Positions 1 through 8,720 of a stretch of 64,000 nt of DNA are shown here, piece by piece. Source of the DNA: Pseudomonas sp. PSE14 (GTDB lineage Bacteria; Pseudomonadota; Gammaproteobacteria; Pseudomonadales; Pseudomonadaceae); NCBI RefSeq assembly GCF_029203285.1, contig NZ_CP115669.1:2356001-2420000 (forward strand), written 5' to 3'. Position 1 is the first letter of the stretch. Every line of letters starts with the position of its first letter. Under the pieces are notes generated by a model. That model saw only the letters and a list, made by a program, of their open reading frames with translations. It was not told where the DNA came from and searched no databases. The translations under genes were made by a program, and so were the position numbers.

Positions 1-344
1 GGGCCTACAACGAGGAGCTGGCCAAGGCCGGCGTGATGCTCGCCGGGGAAGGGCTGCAACCCAGCTCCAAGGGCGCACGGGTTCGCTTCGACGGTGCCTC
101 GCGTACGGTCGTCGACGGTCCCTTTGCCGAGACCAAGGAACTGATCGCCGGTTACTGGATTTTCCAGACCGCTTCGCTGCAGGAGTGCATCGACTGGGTC
201 AGGCGCTGCCCCAATCCCTTCGACGGCCCGTCGGAGATCGAGATCCGGCAGATTTTCGAGGCGGAGGACTTCGGCGCCGAATTCACCCCGGAACTGCGTG
301 AGCAGGAAGACCGTATCCGCGAGCAGATCGCTCGCAAATCCTGA
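1..344 (+). CDS. YciI/DGPF-domain protein (5' truncated by window edge)
   Basis: The reading frame is open from base 3 and runs to a stop at 344, so the gene starts outside the window. The visible part carries the VVDGPFAETKE signature of the YciI-like DGPF family, followed by a conserved IAGYW segment. These are small ferredoxin-fold proteins of mostly unknown role; some are fused or linked to ECF sigma factors. It is followed 17 bases later by a VOC-family protein in the same direction, a common pairing for DGPF proteins, so the two probably form one transcript. No specific function is assigned. Confidence 0.85.
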   Translation, partial: AYNEELAKAGVMLAGEGLQPSSKGARVRFDGASRTVVDGPFAETKELIAGYWIFQTASLQECIDWVRRCPNPFDGPSEIEIRQIFEAEDFGAEFTPELREQEDRIREQIARKS

Positions 345-361
345 AATCGGAGGAAACCACC

Positions 362-778
362 ATGTTGATGAATGCCTACCTCACCTTTAACGGCAATTGC
401 GAAGAAGCCTTCCGTTATTACGCCGAAGTGCTGAACGGCAAACTGCCGGCGCTGATGCGCTTCTCCGACGCGCCGGGCTGCGAAGACATGCCGGCGGAAA
501 TGAAGAATCGCATCATCCACGTGCGCCTGGAGGTGGACGGTCACGTGCTGATGGGTTCGGACGCATCGCCGCAATGCGGGACATACGAAGGGGTGAAGGG
601 CTGCTCGATCACCCTCAATGTCGATAGCAAGGCCGAGGCCCGGCGCATCTTCGACGCCCTGAGCAAGGGCGGCAAGGTGACAATGCCGCTGGAACAGACC
701 TTCTGGGCCGTTCTGTTCGGCTCGTTGGAGGATCGCTTCGGGGTGCCGTGGCTGATCAATTGCGAGAAGGATGTCTGA
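362..778 (+). CDS. VOC family protein (PhnB-like glyoxalase/bleomycin-resistance fold)
   Basis: This 138-residue protein opens with an AYLTFNGNCEEAFRYYAEVL segment typical of the PhnB-like subgroup of the vicinal-oxygen-chelate superfamily. It ends with the usual LFGSLEDRFGVPWLINCE block. An SD-like AGGAAA lies 8 bases before the ATG. Members bind a metal or small ligand through paired beta-alpha-beta-beta-beta modules. The PhnB-like group mostly has no proven enzyme activity and is often annotated as 3-demethylubiquinone methyltransferase by similarity. It is probably co-transcribed with the DGPF protein ahead of it. Confidence 0.85.
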   Translation: MLMNAYLTFNGNCEEAFRYYAEVLNGKLPALMRFSDAPGCEDMPAEMKNRIIHVRLEVDGHVLMGSDASPQCGTYEGVKGCSITLNVDSKAEARRIFDALSKGGKVTMPLEQTFWAVLFGSLEDRFGVPWLINCEKDV

Positions 779-824
779 TCCAGGCACCTGCAAGGCCATG
801 CTCGCCCTCGATATTACGGGCCAT

Positions 825-853
825 AAAAAACCGGCCATCAGGGCCGGTTTTTT
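825..853. terminator. bidirectional rho-independent terminator
   Basis: An A6 tract, a CCGGCC stem, a 5-base loop, a GGCCGG stem and a T6 tract sit between the convergent VOC gene and ppnP. The symmetry allows it to serve both strands. Confidence 0.9.
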
Positions 854-868
854 CATGACGTGCCGAAC

Positions 869-1150
869 TCAGCGGTATTCGCAGAGGTAGGCGGTGTCCT
901 GGGCAACCTTCAGCTGGAACTTGCTGTTGGCCGGCACGGTGAACTTGCTGCCGGCGGCGAAGGTTTCCCAGTTGTCGCTGCCCGGCAGCTTGACGGTCAG
1001 CGCGCCGGCGACGACGTGCATCACCTCCAGCTGGCTGGTGCCGAATTCGTATTCGCCGGGGGCCATCACGCCGATGGTGGCCGGGCCTGCGGTCATGTCG
1101 AAGGCGATGGATTTGACGGTGCCGTCGAAGTACTCGTTGACCTTGAACAT
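869..1150 (-). CDS. ppnP: pyrimidine/purine nucleoside phosphorylase
   Basis: The 93-residue product matches the PpnP (YaiE, formerly DUF1255) family end to end. It starts [17 protein letters not shown] and contains the [16 protein letters not shown] and [13 protein letters not shown] segments of a small cupin barrel. PpnP reversibly splits many purine and pyrimidine nucleosides with phosphate, giving ribose-1-phosphate and free base. It stands alone on the minus strand, converging on the VOC gene through the terminator at 825-853. The start has GGAGAAG about 5 bases upstream. Confidence 0.93.
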   Translation of the reverse strand: MFKVNEYFDGTVKSIAFDMTAGPATIGVMAPGEYEFGTSQLEVMHVVAGALTVKLPGSDNWETFAAGSKFTVPANSKFQLKVAQDTAYLCEYR

Positions 1151-1261
1151 GGGCTTCTCCTGCTAGAGGGGTGAAAAAGGGCTGGCCAGTATGCCCAAGG
1201 GCGCAGGCGGCGTCACTAGAGGCGCAGCAGGGGACCGTGCGGTCGGCAGCGAACCGTGGAT

Positions 1262-1813
1262 TCAGCTGGTGACCGGCAGGGCGAGCGGCAGCAGGCGGGC
1301 GGTGTTGCGGGCGTCCTCCAGGGCGCGGTGCTGTTGCCCCTGGAAGTGCAGGCCGGCCAGGTGCAATGCGGCATTCAAGCCGACCGGGCGTTTCAGTTGG
1401 CGGGCCTCGGCGAAGCGTTGCTTGAGGTTGATGTGTGGCACGCGGGCGAGGTGGCTGTCCAGGCTCTGCCTGCGCCATTCGATCTCAAGCTGGTGGCGGT
1501 CGTAGTCGCCCCAACTGGTCCAGCCGGCCAGGCGCGGGCTGTGCTGCGCGAGCCAACGTTCGAACTGTGGCCAGACCTCGCGCAAGGGCGCTGCCGCATC
1601 GACGTTGGCCTGGCTGATGTGGGTGAGTTCGCGGCAGAAACTGGTCAGCAGCGGCCGGCGCTGTGGCCGGACGAAACGCTGGAAGTGATCCAGCTCGCGG
1701 CCGTCGGCCTCGGCGACGAGCGTTGCGCCGATTTCGATGATCTCCATTTCCTCGACCGGCCAGCCGCCTTCCTCGGTGGTGGCTTCCAGGTCGATCACCA
1801 GCCAGTGGGGCAT
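1262..1813 (-). CDS. 3'-5' exonuclease, DEDDh (RNase T/DnaQ-like)
   Basis: This 183-residue protein has the Exo I motif VIDLEAT (D8, E10), a central Exo II region (WTSWGDYDRHQLE) and an Exo III motif HRALEDARNTARL (H162, D167) typical of DEDDh exonucleases. The spacing and the EIIEIGA segment resemble the ERI-1/KapD-like subgroup, which trims 3' ends of RNA or DNA with two metal ions. It is divergent from the oxidoreductase at 1917. Exact substrate and name are not resolvable from sequence. Confidence 0.88.
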   Translation of the reverse strand: MPHWLVIDLEATTEEGGWPVEEMEIIEIGATLVAEADGRELDHFQRFVRPQRRPLLTSFCRELTHISQANVDAAAPLREVWPQFERWLAQHSPRLAGWTSWGDYDRHQLEIEWRRQSLDSHLARVPHINLKQRFAEARQLKRPVGLNAALHLAGLHFQGQQHRALEDARNTARLLPLALPVTS

Positions 1814-1916
1814 AGTGGATGCTCGCGGATGAAGGTCTCCGCAGTATGGAAGGGCTTTTCAGGACCGGCAAACCGCTGTGCTAGGCTCAGCGCCTTTCGA
1901 TGGCGAGGGGTAGGGC

Positions 1917-2795
1917 ATGGCTAAAGTCGCTTTCATCGGCCTGGGTGTGATGGGGTACCCCATGGCGGGCCATCTGCAGCGCGAGGGGCACGAGGTGTGC
2001 GTGTACAACCGTACGGCGTCACGGGCGGCGCGCTGGGTCGAACAATTCGGCGGCAGCTCGGCGGCGACGCCCTGCGAGGCGGCGCAATGGGCGGAGTTCG
2101 TGATGTGCTGCGTGGGCAATGACGACGATCTGCGCAGCGTGGTGCTGGGCGAGGACGGCGCGTTGGCGGGCATGCAGCCGGGCGCGGTACTGATCGATCA
2201 CACCACCGCGTCGGCGCAGGTCGCTCGCGAGCTCGCGGTGCTGGCGGCGGAGCGCGAGCTGGGCTTCCTCGATGCGCCGGTGTCCGGAGGCCAGGCGGGG
2301 GCTGAGAACGGTGCGCTGACGGTGATGGTCGGTGGCGATCTGCTGATCTTCAAGCGTGCCGAGTCGATAATCGCCACCTACGCACGGATGGTGCGGTTGA
2401 TGGGGCCCGTGGGCAGCGGCCAGTTGACCAAGATGGTCAACCAGATCTGTGTCGGCGGCTTGCTGCAGGGGCTCTCGGAAGCCCTGCACTTCGCCCGCAG
2501 CGCGGGCCTCGATGGCATGGCTGCCATGGAAGTGATCAGCAAGGGCGCGGCGCAGTCCTGGCAACTGGAGAACCGCCACCAGAGCATGCTGGAGGGGCGC
2601 TTCGACTTCGGCTTCGCGGTGGACTGGATGCGCAAGGACCTGGGCATGGTGCTCGACGAGGCGCGCCGCAACGGCGCCCAGTTGCCAGTCACTGCACTGG
2701 TGGACCAGTTCTACGCCGAGGTGCAGGCCGCTGGCGGCGGCCGCTGGGATACCTCCAGCCTGATCACCCGTCTCAAGGACGGCCCGCAGTCCTGA
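1917..2795 (+). CDS. NAD(P)-dependent beta-hydroxyacid dehydrogenase (3-hydroxyisobutyrate dehydrogenase family)
   Basis: The 292-residue product has an N-terminal Rossmann motif (FIGLGVMGYPMAGHL, residues 7-20). It has the family substrate-binding segment APVSGGQAGAENG near 120-132 and the catalytic-lysine helix GSGQLTKMVNQ (K172). The C-terminal half is the all-helical 6-phosphogluconate-dehydrogenase-like domain. Members oxidise 3-hydroxyisobutyrate, tartronate semialdehyde, serine-like or glyoxylate-derived substrates; sequence alone does not choose among them. Length is normal. There is no obvious partner; the next gene is convergent. Confidence 0.88.
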   Translation: MAKVAFIGLGVMGYPMAGHLQREGHEVCVYNRTASRAARWVEQFGGSSAATPCEAAQWAEFVMCCVGNDDDLRSVVLGEDGALAGMQPGAVLIDHTTASAQVARELAVLAAERELGFLDAPVSGGQAGAENGALTVMVGGDLLIFKRAESIIATYARMVRLMGPVGSGQLTKMVNQICVGGLLQGLSEALHFARSAGLDGMAAMEVISKGAAQSWQLENRHQSMLEGRFDFGFAVDWMRKDLGMVLDEARRNGAQLPVTALVDQFYAEVQAAGGGRWDTSSLITRLKDGPQS

Positions 2796-2833
2796 GCGGG
2801 GAGGGTGCCGCCAGCGGCGGCACCCGTTCGGTC

Positions 2834-3190
2834 TCAGGCGCGGAAGATGAAGTACACCGCGCCGAGCAGGCAGAGGCCGGCCCACAGGTAATCGAGCTTC
2901 AACGGCTGTTGCATGAAGTACACGCTGAACGGCACGAACACCGCCAGGGTGATCACTTCCTGCATGATCTTCAGTTGTCCGACCGATAGTGCTGTGTAGC
3001 CGATGCGATTGGCCGGTACCTGCAACAGGTATTCGAACAGCGCGATCCCCCAGCTGACCAGCGCTGCGACTATCCACGGCTTGGTGTTGAGGGTCTTCAG
3101 ATGGCCGTACCAGGCGAAAGTCATGAACAGGTTGGAAAGCACCAGGAGAAAGGTGGTTTGCAGCCAGACCGGCATGGTGAAGAGCTCCAT
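2834..3190 (-). CDS. DMT-family small membrane protein (DUF486)
   Basis: This 118-residue protein has four hydrophobic segments: residues about 8-27, 38-58, 72-92 and 98-116. The conserved NLFMTFAWYGHLK and ALFEYLLQVPANRIGY blocks identify the DUF486 family, a half-sized relative of the drug/metabolite transporters. It is expected in the inner membrane, probably as a dimer. Its substrate is unknown. It is transcribed toward the dehydrogenase, with 38 bases between the stops. Confidence 0.87.
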   Translation of the reverse strand: MELFTMPVWLQTTFLLVLSNLFMTFAWYGHLKTLNTKPWIVAALVSWGIALFEYLLQVPANRIGYTALSVGQLKIMQEVITLAVFVPFSVYFMQQPLKLDYLWAGLCLLGAVYFIFRA

Positions 3191-3349
3191 CTGAGAGGTG
3201 TGCGAAGCCTAATGGATGCTTGGTGAGACAGGAAGGTCCGGGCCACTGATCCGGTCAGCTTGGCGGCAAGCGCGGCGGGCTATATCCTCGGCGCCCGATT
3301 TTCACCATCCCGTCCTGCCTGGGCGGATGTCCGACTCGAGAGTCCCCGA

Positions 3350-3604
3350 ATGCAGTGCCGTATCGGCTGTGGCGCCTGTTGCATCGCGCCGTCGATTTCC
3401 TCGCCCATTCCCGGTATGCCCGATGGCAAGCCGGCGGGTGTGCGTTGCGTGCAACTGGACGAGCGCAATCTCTGCAAGCTGTTCGGCGATGCGCGCCGGC
3501 CGGCCGTCTGCTCGGCATTCGATGCCGACCCCGAAGCCTGCGGCCAGAGCAACGAGCAGGCCCTGCGCATCCTCACCGAATGGGAGCGGATCACCGCGGT
3601 CTGA
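3350..3604 (+). CDS. YkgJ-family cysteine-cluster protein (Zn/Fe-chelating domain)
   Basis: The 84-residue product begins MQCRIGCGACCIAPSIS and later has CVQLDERNLCKLFG and RPAVCSAF, the spaced cysteines of the YkgJ/UPF0153 family. These proteins chelate zinc or a 4Fe-4S cluster and have no settled role. The frame stays open upstream to 3260, but the ATG at 3350 is chosen because the family begins just before the first cysteines and the upstream residues look non-coding. Confidence 0.85.
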   Translation: MQCRIGCGACCIAPSISSPIPGMPDGKPAGVRCVQLDERNLCKLFGDARRPAVCSAFDADPEACGQSNEQALRILTEWERITAV

Positions 3605-3715
3605 GTGACTTGGAGGTCACGATTTTAGGGGCCATACTGAGCCCCATTCCGCTCAAGACCGCGGATTCCGAGGGCGAGCGTGCCCGACAAACCAAGAATA
3701 AAGAGAGGTATGACG

Positions 3716-4324
3716 ATGCGTGGTGTACTGCGTATGACCCTGCTGGCCACTGCCGTGATGGGGCTGGCCGGGACCGCGATGGCGGAAGACTGGCAGCTGG
3801 CCAAGGACGAGGATGGCGTCAAGGTCTATCTGAGCAGCGTGCCGGGCTCCAAGTACAAGGCCTACCGTGGCGTCGTCGACATCAAGGCTGACGTGGCAAC
3901 CATCAGCGCCCTGCAGGAGGACGTCAAAGGCTCCTGCAAGTGGATTCACGCCTGCGGCGAGATGCGTCTGCTCAAGAGCGAGGGCGCTGACACCTGGACC
4001 TACTCGAAGATCGACATGCCGTGGCCGGTGACCGGGCGTGACGTGGTGATCCACGCGACCACCGAGAAGACCGCCGACGGTGGCCTGATCCGCCACCTGA
4101 AGGCCGAGCCGACCTACATTCCGGAAGAGAAGGGTGAAATCCGCGTGCCGAAACTGATCGGCGAGTGGAAGCTGGTGCCCAAGGCTGCCGGCGTGACCGA
4201 GGTGACCTACCAGGTGCAGACCGAACCGGGCGGCAGCATTCCGTCCTGGCTGGCCAACAGCTTCGTGGTCGATGCGCCGATGAACACCCTGAAGGGCCTG
4301 CGCAGCGTTGCCGAGAAGAAGTAA
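3716..4324 (+). CDS. START-domain (SRPBCC) lipid-binding-like secreted protein
   Basis: The product (202 residues from this start) has a signal peptide (MRGVLRMTLLATAVMGLAGT, ending AMA before EDWQ). A START/SRPBCC domain follows, with the family landmarks VDIKADVATISALQ, DMPWPVTGRDVV and PGGSIPSWLANSF. It is predicted periplasmic and may bind a hydrophobic ligand. The AAGAGAGG Shine-Dalgarno at 3701-3708 is spaced well for the ATG at 3716. An ATG at 3710 and a GTG at 3680 are in frame but poorly spaced. It stands alone, ended by the hairpin at 4343. Confidence 0.85.
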   Translation: MRGVLRMTLLATAVMGLAGTAMAEDWQLAKDEDGVKVYLSSVPGSKYKAYRGVVDIKADVATISALQEDVKGSCKWIHACGEMRLLKSEGADTWTYSKIDMPWPVTGRDVVIHATTEKTADGGLIRHLKAEPTYIPEEKGEIRVPKLIGEWKLVPKAAGVTEVTYQVQTEPGGSIPSWLANSFVVDAPMNTLKGLRSVAEKK

Positions 4325-4342
4325 GCGCTGTTTGCCCAGACG

Positions 4343-4370
4343 AAAAGCCGCCCTCGGGCGGCTTTTTCTT
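4343..4370 (+). terminator. rho-independent terminator of the START-domain gene
   Basis: A stem AGCCGCC / GGCGGCT with a 4-base loop is followed by a T5 tract, just after the stop at 4324. Confidence 0.88.
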
Positions 4371-4400
4371 TCCCGGTAGGAGCATGTCGGTCGGCTCTTC

Positions 4401-4477
4401 GTAGGAGCGAGCTTGCTCGCGAGCCGCTTGATGCTGGTGTCGCCGGGAGCCCTGTTCGCGAGCAAGCTCGCTCCTAC
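4401..4477. repeat. REP doublet (BIME-like)
   Basis: Two inverted copies of the Pseudomonas REP unit face each other: GTAGGAGCGAGCTTGCTCGC at 4401 and its reverse complement ending CTCGCTCCTAC at 4477, with 31 bases between. The same unit recurs at 25844-25911 and in 41735-41934. It sits between two gene ends, the usual REP location. Such units are mobilised by RAYT transposases; none is encoded in this window. Confidence 0.9.
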
Positions 4478-4502
4478 AGGAGGGGTTTCCCGCCAAAGCA
4501 AT

Positions 4503-4533
4503 AAAAAGGCCGCCCGAAGGCGGCCTTTTCTTT
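4503..4533. terminator. terminator of gltA (bidirectional)
   Basis: An A5 tract, stem AAGGCCGCC, loop CGAA, stem GGCGGCCTT and T-rich tail lie 13 bases beyond the gltA stop on the minus strand. Confidence 0.9.
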
Positions 4534-4545
4534 ACGCCGTGGCGC

Positions 4546-5832
4546 TTACTTGCGGTCCTTGAGGGACACGAAGTCGCGCTGGGCGCTGCCGGTGTACAGC
4601 TGGCGCGGACGGCCAATCTTGTACGGACCGGAGAGCATTTCCTGCCAATGCGAGATCCAGCCCACGGTACGTGCCAGGGCGAAGATCACGGTGAACATGC
4701 TGGTCGGAATACCGATGGCCTTCAGGATGATGCCGGAGTAGAAGTCCACGTTCGGGTAGAGGTTGCGCTCCACGAAGTAGGGATCGTGGCGGGCGATTTC
4801 TTCCAGCTTCATGGCCAGTTCCAGCTGCGGGTCGTTGATGCCCAGCTCCTGGAGAACCTCGTCGCAGGTCTGCTTCATGACCTTGGCGCGCGGGTCGAAG
4901 TTCTTGTACACGCGGTGGCCGAAGCCCATCAGCTTGAACGGATCGTTCTTGTCCTTGGCCTTGGCCACGAACTTCTCGATGTTCGATACGTCACCGATCT
5001 CGTCCAGCATGCGCAGAACGGCTTCGTTCGCACCGCCGTGAGCCGGGCCCCACAGGGCGGCAATGCCCGAGGCGATACAGGCGAACGGGTTGGCCCCCGA
5101 GGAGCCCGCCAGGCGTACGGTGGAGGTGGAGGCGTTCTGCTCGTGGTCGGCGTGCAGGATGAAGATGCGGTCCATGGCCTTGGCCAGCACAGGGCTGATC
5201 GGCTTGGTCTCGCAAGGAGTGTTGAACATCATATGCAGGAAGTTTTCTGCATAGTTCAGGTCGTTGCGCGGATACATCATCGGCTCGCCCTTGGAGTACT
5301 TGTACACCATGGCGGCGATGGTCGGCATCTTGGCGATCAGGCGATGTGCCGAGACTTCCCGGTGCTTCGGATTATTGATGTCCAGGGAGTCGTGATAGAA
5401 GGCGGAGAGGGCACCGATCACGCCGCACATTACGGCCATCGGGTGCGCATCACGGCGGAAGCCGTTGAAGAAGGTCTTCAGCTGCTCATGAACCATGGTG
5501 TGGTTCTTGATGGTGCCGACGAATTGCTCCTTCTGCTCGGCGGTGGGCAGTTCGCCCTTGAGCAGCAGGTAGCAGGTTTCCAGGTAGTCGGAGTTCTCGG
5601 CGAGCTGCTCGATCGGGTAGCCACGGTGCAGCAGGACACCTTTATCACCATCGATGAAGGTGATCTTCGACTCGCAGGAGGCGGTGGACATGAAGCCGGG
5701 GTCGAAAGTGAAGTGGCCGGTGGAGGTCAGGCCGCGAACATCGACAACGTCGGGACCCAGCGTGCCGGAGAGGACAGGCAGTTCGACGGGGGCTGCGCCC
5801 TCGATGATCAACTGCGCTTTTTTGTCAGCCAT
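4546..5832 (-). CDS. gltA: citrate synthase (type II)
   Basis: This 428-residue enzyme condenses oxaloacetate and acetyl-CoA to citrate, the entry step of the TCA cycle, in the cytoplasm. The catalytic triad is visible: H265 in [10 protein letters not shown]306 in GFGHRVYK and D363 in [10 protein letters not shown]. The family signature [11 protein letters not shown] is intact. Length and the N-terminal zinc-ribbon-like region match the hexameric, NADH-sensitive Gram-negative type. A strong AGGAGG lies 7 bases before the ATG. It is divergent from sdhCDAB, with its own promoter at 5892-5919. Confidence 0.98.
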   Translation of the reverse strand: MADKKAQLIIEGAAPVELPVLSGTLGPDVVDVRGLTSTGHFTFDPGFMSTASCESKITFIDGDKGVLLHRGYPIEQLAENSDYLETCYLLLKGELPTAEQKEQFVGTIKNHTMVHEQLKTFFNGFRRDAHPMAVMCGVIGALSAFYHDSLDINNPKHREVSAHRLIAKMPTIAAMVYKYSKGEPMMYPRNDLNYAENFLHMMFNTPCETKPISPVLAKAMDRIFILHADHEQNASTSTVRLAGSSGANPFACIASGIAALWGPAHGGANEAVLRMLDEIGDVSNIEKFVAKAKDKNDPFKLMGFGHRVYKNFDPRAKVMKQTCDEVLQELGINDPQLELAMKLEEIARHDPYFVERNLYPNVDFYSGIILKAIGIPTSMFTVIFALARTVGWISHWQEMLSGPYKIGRPRQLYTGSAQRDFVSLKDRK

Positions 5833-5891
5833 GTAGGCCTCCTATTTATGCTTGAAATCATCTGTACGACCCCCCACGCAGGGCCCGCACC

Positions 5892-5919
5892 ACTATAGAG
5901 AGATAAATCCGAATGTCAA
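5892..5919 (-). promoter_or_regulatory. sigma-70 promoter of gltA
   Basis: Read on the minus strand this is TTGACA, a 16-base spacer and TATAGT, a near-consensus housekeeping promoter. It would start transcription about 55 bases before the gltA ATG. Confidence 0.8.
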
Positions 5920-6033
5920 TTTGCACAATCGGACGAGATCGGCTCCTCCAAGCCTCTGTTTTGGCGAAAAAAATTGCCTGTTTACGCCTTTTAGGGGGGT
6001 GCGGCAATTAGTCCTTAGGTGGAGGTCTTTCCG

Positions 6034-6062
6034 TTGTCATTAGGGGCCTAACTGTCTATACT
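6034..6062 (+). promoter_or_regulatory. sigma-70 promoter of sdhCDAB
   Basis: TTGTCA at 6034-6039 is followed by a 17-base spacer and TATACT at 6057-6062. The predicted start is near 6069, leaving a leader of roughly 115 bases before the GTG of sdhC. Confidence 0.8.
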
Positions 6063-6158
6063 CGGCGACCAGCCGCCAAGGGCCGTCCGGCCTTGCTTGA
6101 TTGGTGGTTGTCACTCCCGAAGGTGATGGGTACCTGACAAGTGCACCTCCCGACAACT

Positions 6159-6178
6159 AGCCCTGCTCCTAAAGGGCT
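6159..6178 (+). promoter_or_regulatory. leader hairpin overlapping the sdhC Shine-Dalgarno
   Basis: AGCCCT at 6159-6164 can pair with AGGGCT at 6173-6178. The AAAGGG at 6171-6176, the only good Shine-Dalgarno for the GTG at 6185, lies mostly in the 3' arm. Folding would therefore reduce ribosome access. sdhCDAB is a known target of Hfq-dependent PrrF-type sRNAs in Pseudomonas; a link to this hairpin is inference. Confidence 0.5.
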
Positions 6179-6184
6179 CTCAGT

Positions 6185-6571
6185 GTGAAAAAAGCCGTGA
6201 ATAGCAAACGACCTGTAAACCTAGACCTAAGGACCATCAAACTCCCTGTCACCGCTTACACGTCCATTCTCCACCGCATCTCTGGCGTCATCCTGTTCGT
6301 GGGCATTGCCGTGCTGCTGTTCGCACTCGACAAGTCCCTCGCATCGGAAGAAAGCTTCGAGCAGGTGAAGGCGTGTCTGGCCAATCCGTTGGCCAAACTG
6401 GTGATCTGGGGCCTGCTGTCTGCGCTGCTGTACCACCTGGTAGCTGGTGTTCGTCACCTCGTCATGGACGCGGGTGTCGGTGAAACGCTGGAAGGCGGTA
6501 AGCGTGGTTCGAAAATCGTACTCGCTGTTGCAGTGGTACTGATCGTTCTGGCGGGGGTCTGGGTATGGTAA
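6185..6571 (+). CDS. sdhC: succinate dehydrogenase cytochrome b556 subunit
   Basis: This is the large membrane anchor of complex II, 128 residues with three transmembrane helices (about 30-52, 68-90 and 106-127). It holds the SdhC motif TAYTSILHRISGVILF, which contributes to the quinone site. H84 (numbering from the GTG) in LLYHLVAGVRHLVMD is the expected haem b ligand. The start is a GTG at 6185, preceded by AAAGGG. It overlaps the start of sdhD by 7 bases, consistent with translational coupling in sdhCDAB. Confidence 0.96.
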   Translation: MKKAVNSKRPVNLDLRTIKLPVTAYTSILHRISGVILFVGIAVLLFALDKSLASEESFEQVKACLANPLAKLVIWGLLSALLYHLVAGVRHLVMDAGVGETLEGGKRGSKIVLAVAVVLIVLAGVWVW

Positions 6572-6933
6572 CTAACGTCACTAACTTCTCGCGTTCCGGC
6601 CTCTATGACTGGATGGCTCAACGCGTTTCCGCGGTCGTTCTCGCGGCTTATGTTCTGTTCCTGCTGGGCTACCTCGTCGCGCACCCGAACATCTCGTACG
6701 CGGAGTGGCATGGTCTGTTCTCCCACAGCCTGATAAAAATCTTCAGCCTGTTGACGCTGGTTGCCCTGAGCGTGCACGCGTGGGTCGGCATGTGGACCAT
6801 CACTACCGACTACCTGACTCCGATGGCCCTCGGCAAAGCCGCGACCGTCGTGCGTTTCCTCGTCCAGGCAGTATGCGGCATGGCCATGTTCGCATTCTTC
6901 GTCTGGGGTGTGCAGATTCTCTGGGGTAACTGA
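6565..6933 (+). CDS. sdhD: succinate dehydrogenase membrane anchor subunit
   Basis: The 122-residue small anchor has three hydrophobic helices and the conserved YDWMAQRVSAVVLAAY start, which includes the quinone-site arginine. The VHAWVGMWTITTDYL segment carries the second haem ligand region. It overlaps the end of sdhC and ends 3 bases before sdhA. With SdhC it anchors the flavoprotein and iron-sulfur subunits and passes electrons to ubiquinone. Confidence 0.96.
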   Translation: MVTNVTNFSRSGLYDWMAQRVSAVVLAAYVLFLLGYLVAHPNISYAEWHGLFSHSLIKIFSLLTLVALSVHAWVGMWTITTDYLTPMALGKAATVVRFLVQAVCGMAMFAFFVWGVQILWGN

Positions 6934-6936
6934 TCC

Positions 6937-8709
6937 ATGGCTAGCAACCGTACTCTTTCCTTCGACGCCATCATCGTTGGTGGCGGCGGCGCCGGCATGC
7001 GTGCCGCGCTGCAACTGGCCCAGGGCGGCCACAAGACTGCCGTGGTGACCAAGGTCTTCCCGACCCGTTCGCACACCGTATCCGCCCAGGGCGGCATCAC
7101 CTGCGCCATCGCTTCGGCCGACCCGAACGACGATTGGCGCTGGCACATGTACGACACCGTCAAGGGCTCCGACTACATCGGTGACCAAGACGCGATCGAA
7201 TACATGTGCTCCGTCGGCCCGGAAGCCGTGTTCGAACTGGAACACATGGGTCTGCCGTTCTCCCGTACCGAGCAGGGCCGCATCTACCAGCGTCCGTTCG
7301 GTGGCCAGTCCAAGGACTTCGGCAAGGGTGGTCAGGCTGCCCGTACCTGCGCCGCCGCTGACCGTACCGGTCACGCGCTGCTGCACACCCTCTATCAGGC
7401 CAACCTGAAGAACGGTACCTCCTTCCTTAATGAGTGGTACGCGGTCGACCTGGTGAAGAACCAGGACGGTCACGTTGTCGGCATCATCGCCATCTGCATC
7501 GAGACCGGCGAAACCGTCTACATCCGCTCCAAGGCCGTGGTACTGGCCACTGGCGGTGCCGGCCGTATCTACGCCTCCACCACCAACGCCCTGATCAACA
7601 CCGGCGACGGCGTGGGCATGGCCCTGCGCGCTGGCGTACCGGTCCAGGACATCGAAATGTGGCAGTTCCACCCGACCGGCATCGCCGGCGCCGGTGTGCT
7701 GGTCACCGAAGGCTGCCGTGGTGAAGGTGGTTACCTGATCAACGCCCATGGCGAGCGCTTCATGGAGCGTTACGCTCCGAACGCCAAGGACCTGGCCGGC
7801 CGCGACGTGGTTGCCCGCTCCATGGTCAAGGAAGTGATCGCCGGCAACGGCGTGGGCCCGAACAAGGACCACGTACTGCTGAAACTCGACCACCTCGGCG
7901 AGGAAGTTCTGCACAGCCGCCTGCCCGGCATCTGCGAACTGTCCAAGACCTTCGCCCACGTCGACCCGGTCGTTGCTCCGATCCCGGTTATCCCGACCTG
8001 CCACTACATGATGGGCGGCGTTGCCACCAACATCCATGGCCAGGCCCTGACCATGGACGCCAACGGCAACGACCAGATCGTCGAAGGCCTGTTCGCGGTC
8101 GGTGAAGTGGCTTGCGTATCGGTACACGGCGCCAACCGCCTGGGCGGCAACTCGCTGCTCGACCTGGTGGTCTTCGGTCGCGCAACCGGTCTGCACCTGG
8201 AAAAGGCCCTCAAAGAGGGTATCGAGCACCGTGGCGCCTCCGAGAGCGACCTGGAAGCTTCGTTCAAGCGCCTGAATGGCGTGAACGAGCGCACCAGCGG
8301 CGAAGAAGTCGCCCCGCTCAAGCGCGAGCTGCAATCGTGCATGCAGAACTACTTCGGTGTATTCCGTACCGGCGAATACATGCAGAAGGGCATCGCTCAA
8401 CTGGCTGATCTGCGTGAGCGTATCGCGAACGTCAAGATCAACGACAAGAGCCAGGCTTTCAACACCGCGCGTATCGAAGCGCTGGAACTGCAGAACCTCC
8501 TCGAAGTGGCCGAAGCCACCGCGATCGCCGCCGAGCATCGCAAAGAGTCCCGCGGCGCCCATGCTCGCGAAGACTTCGAGGAGCGCGATGACGAGAACTG
8601 GCTGTGCCACACCCTGTACTTCCCGGGTGAGAAGCGCGTTGCCAAGCGTGCCGTCAACTTCGCGCCGAAGACTGTTCCGGCATTCGAACCCAAGGTTCGT
8701 ACTTACTAA
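6937..8709 (+). CDS. sdhA: succinate dehydrogenase flavoprotein subunit
   Basis: The 590-residue catalytic subunit oxidises succinate to fumarate. It has the FAD-binding [14 protein letters not shown] motif near residue 15. H46 in [11 protein letters not shown] is the site of covalent FAD attachment. The [10 protein letters not shown] and [17 protein letters not shown] blocks close the active site and FAD pocket. The C-terminus EPKVRTY is typical. It is the third gene of sdhCDAB, and the ATG at 6937 follows the sdhD stop directly. Confidence 0.98.
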   Translation: MASNRTLSFDAIIVGGGGAGMRAALQLAQGGHKTAVVTKVFPTRSHTVSAQGGITCAIASADPNDDWRWHMYDTVKGSDYIGDQDAIEYMCSVGPEAVFELEHMGLPFSRTEQGRIYQRPFGGQSKDFGKGGQAARTCAAADRTGHALLHTLYQANLKNGTSFLNEWYAVDLVKNQDGHVVGIIAICIETGETVYIRSKAVVLATGGAGRIYASTTNALINTGDGVGMALRAGVPVQDIEMWQFHPTGIAGAGVLVTEGCRGEGGYLINAHGERFMERYAPNAKDLAGRDVVARSMVKEVIAGNGVGPNKDHVLLKLDHLGEEVLHSRLPGICELSKTFAHVDPVVAPIPVIPTCHYMMGGVATNIHGQALTMDANGNDQIVEGLFAVGEVACVSVHGANRLGGNSLLDLVVFGRATGLHLEKALKEGIEHRGASESDLEASFKRLNGVNERTSGEEVAPLKRELQSCMQNYFGVFRTGEYMQKGIAQLADLRERIANVKINDKSQAFNTARIEALELQNLLEVAEATAIAAEHRKESRGAHAREDFEERDDENWLCHTLYFPGEKRVAKRAVNFAPKTVPAFEPKVRTY

Positions 8710-8720
8710 GGGTGCCCGCC

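Larger units (their letters stand above)
5833..6184. other. gltA-sdhC divergent intergenic region
   Basis: This 352-base region holds back-to-back promoters: the gltA promoter at 5892-5919 and the sdhC promoter at 6034-6062. The sdhC leader of about 115 bases follows, with a hairpin over the ribosome-binding site at 6159-6178. The part around 5940-6000 is A/T-rich between the promoters and could hold activator sites. I recognise no specific operator there. Confidence 0.75.

Noticed and set aside
6454-8610. A 718-codon open frame antisense to sdhD/sdhA
   Set aside because: Its codons mirror third-position GC of sdhA, it has no family motif or ribosome site, and sdhA is certain. The same applies to the long antisense frames opposite sucA (9717-12617), sucC/lpdG (13803-16592), DUF1302 (29056-31269), nuoL-J (51792-54455) and nuoG (55896-58592).
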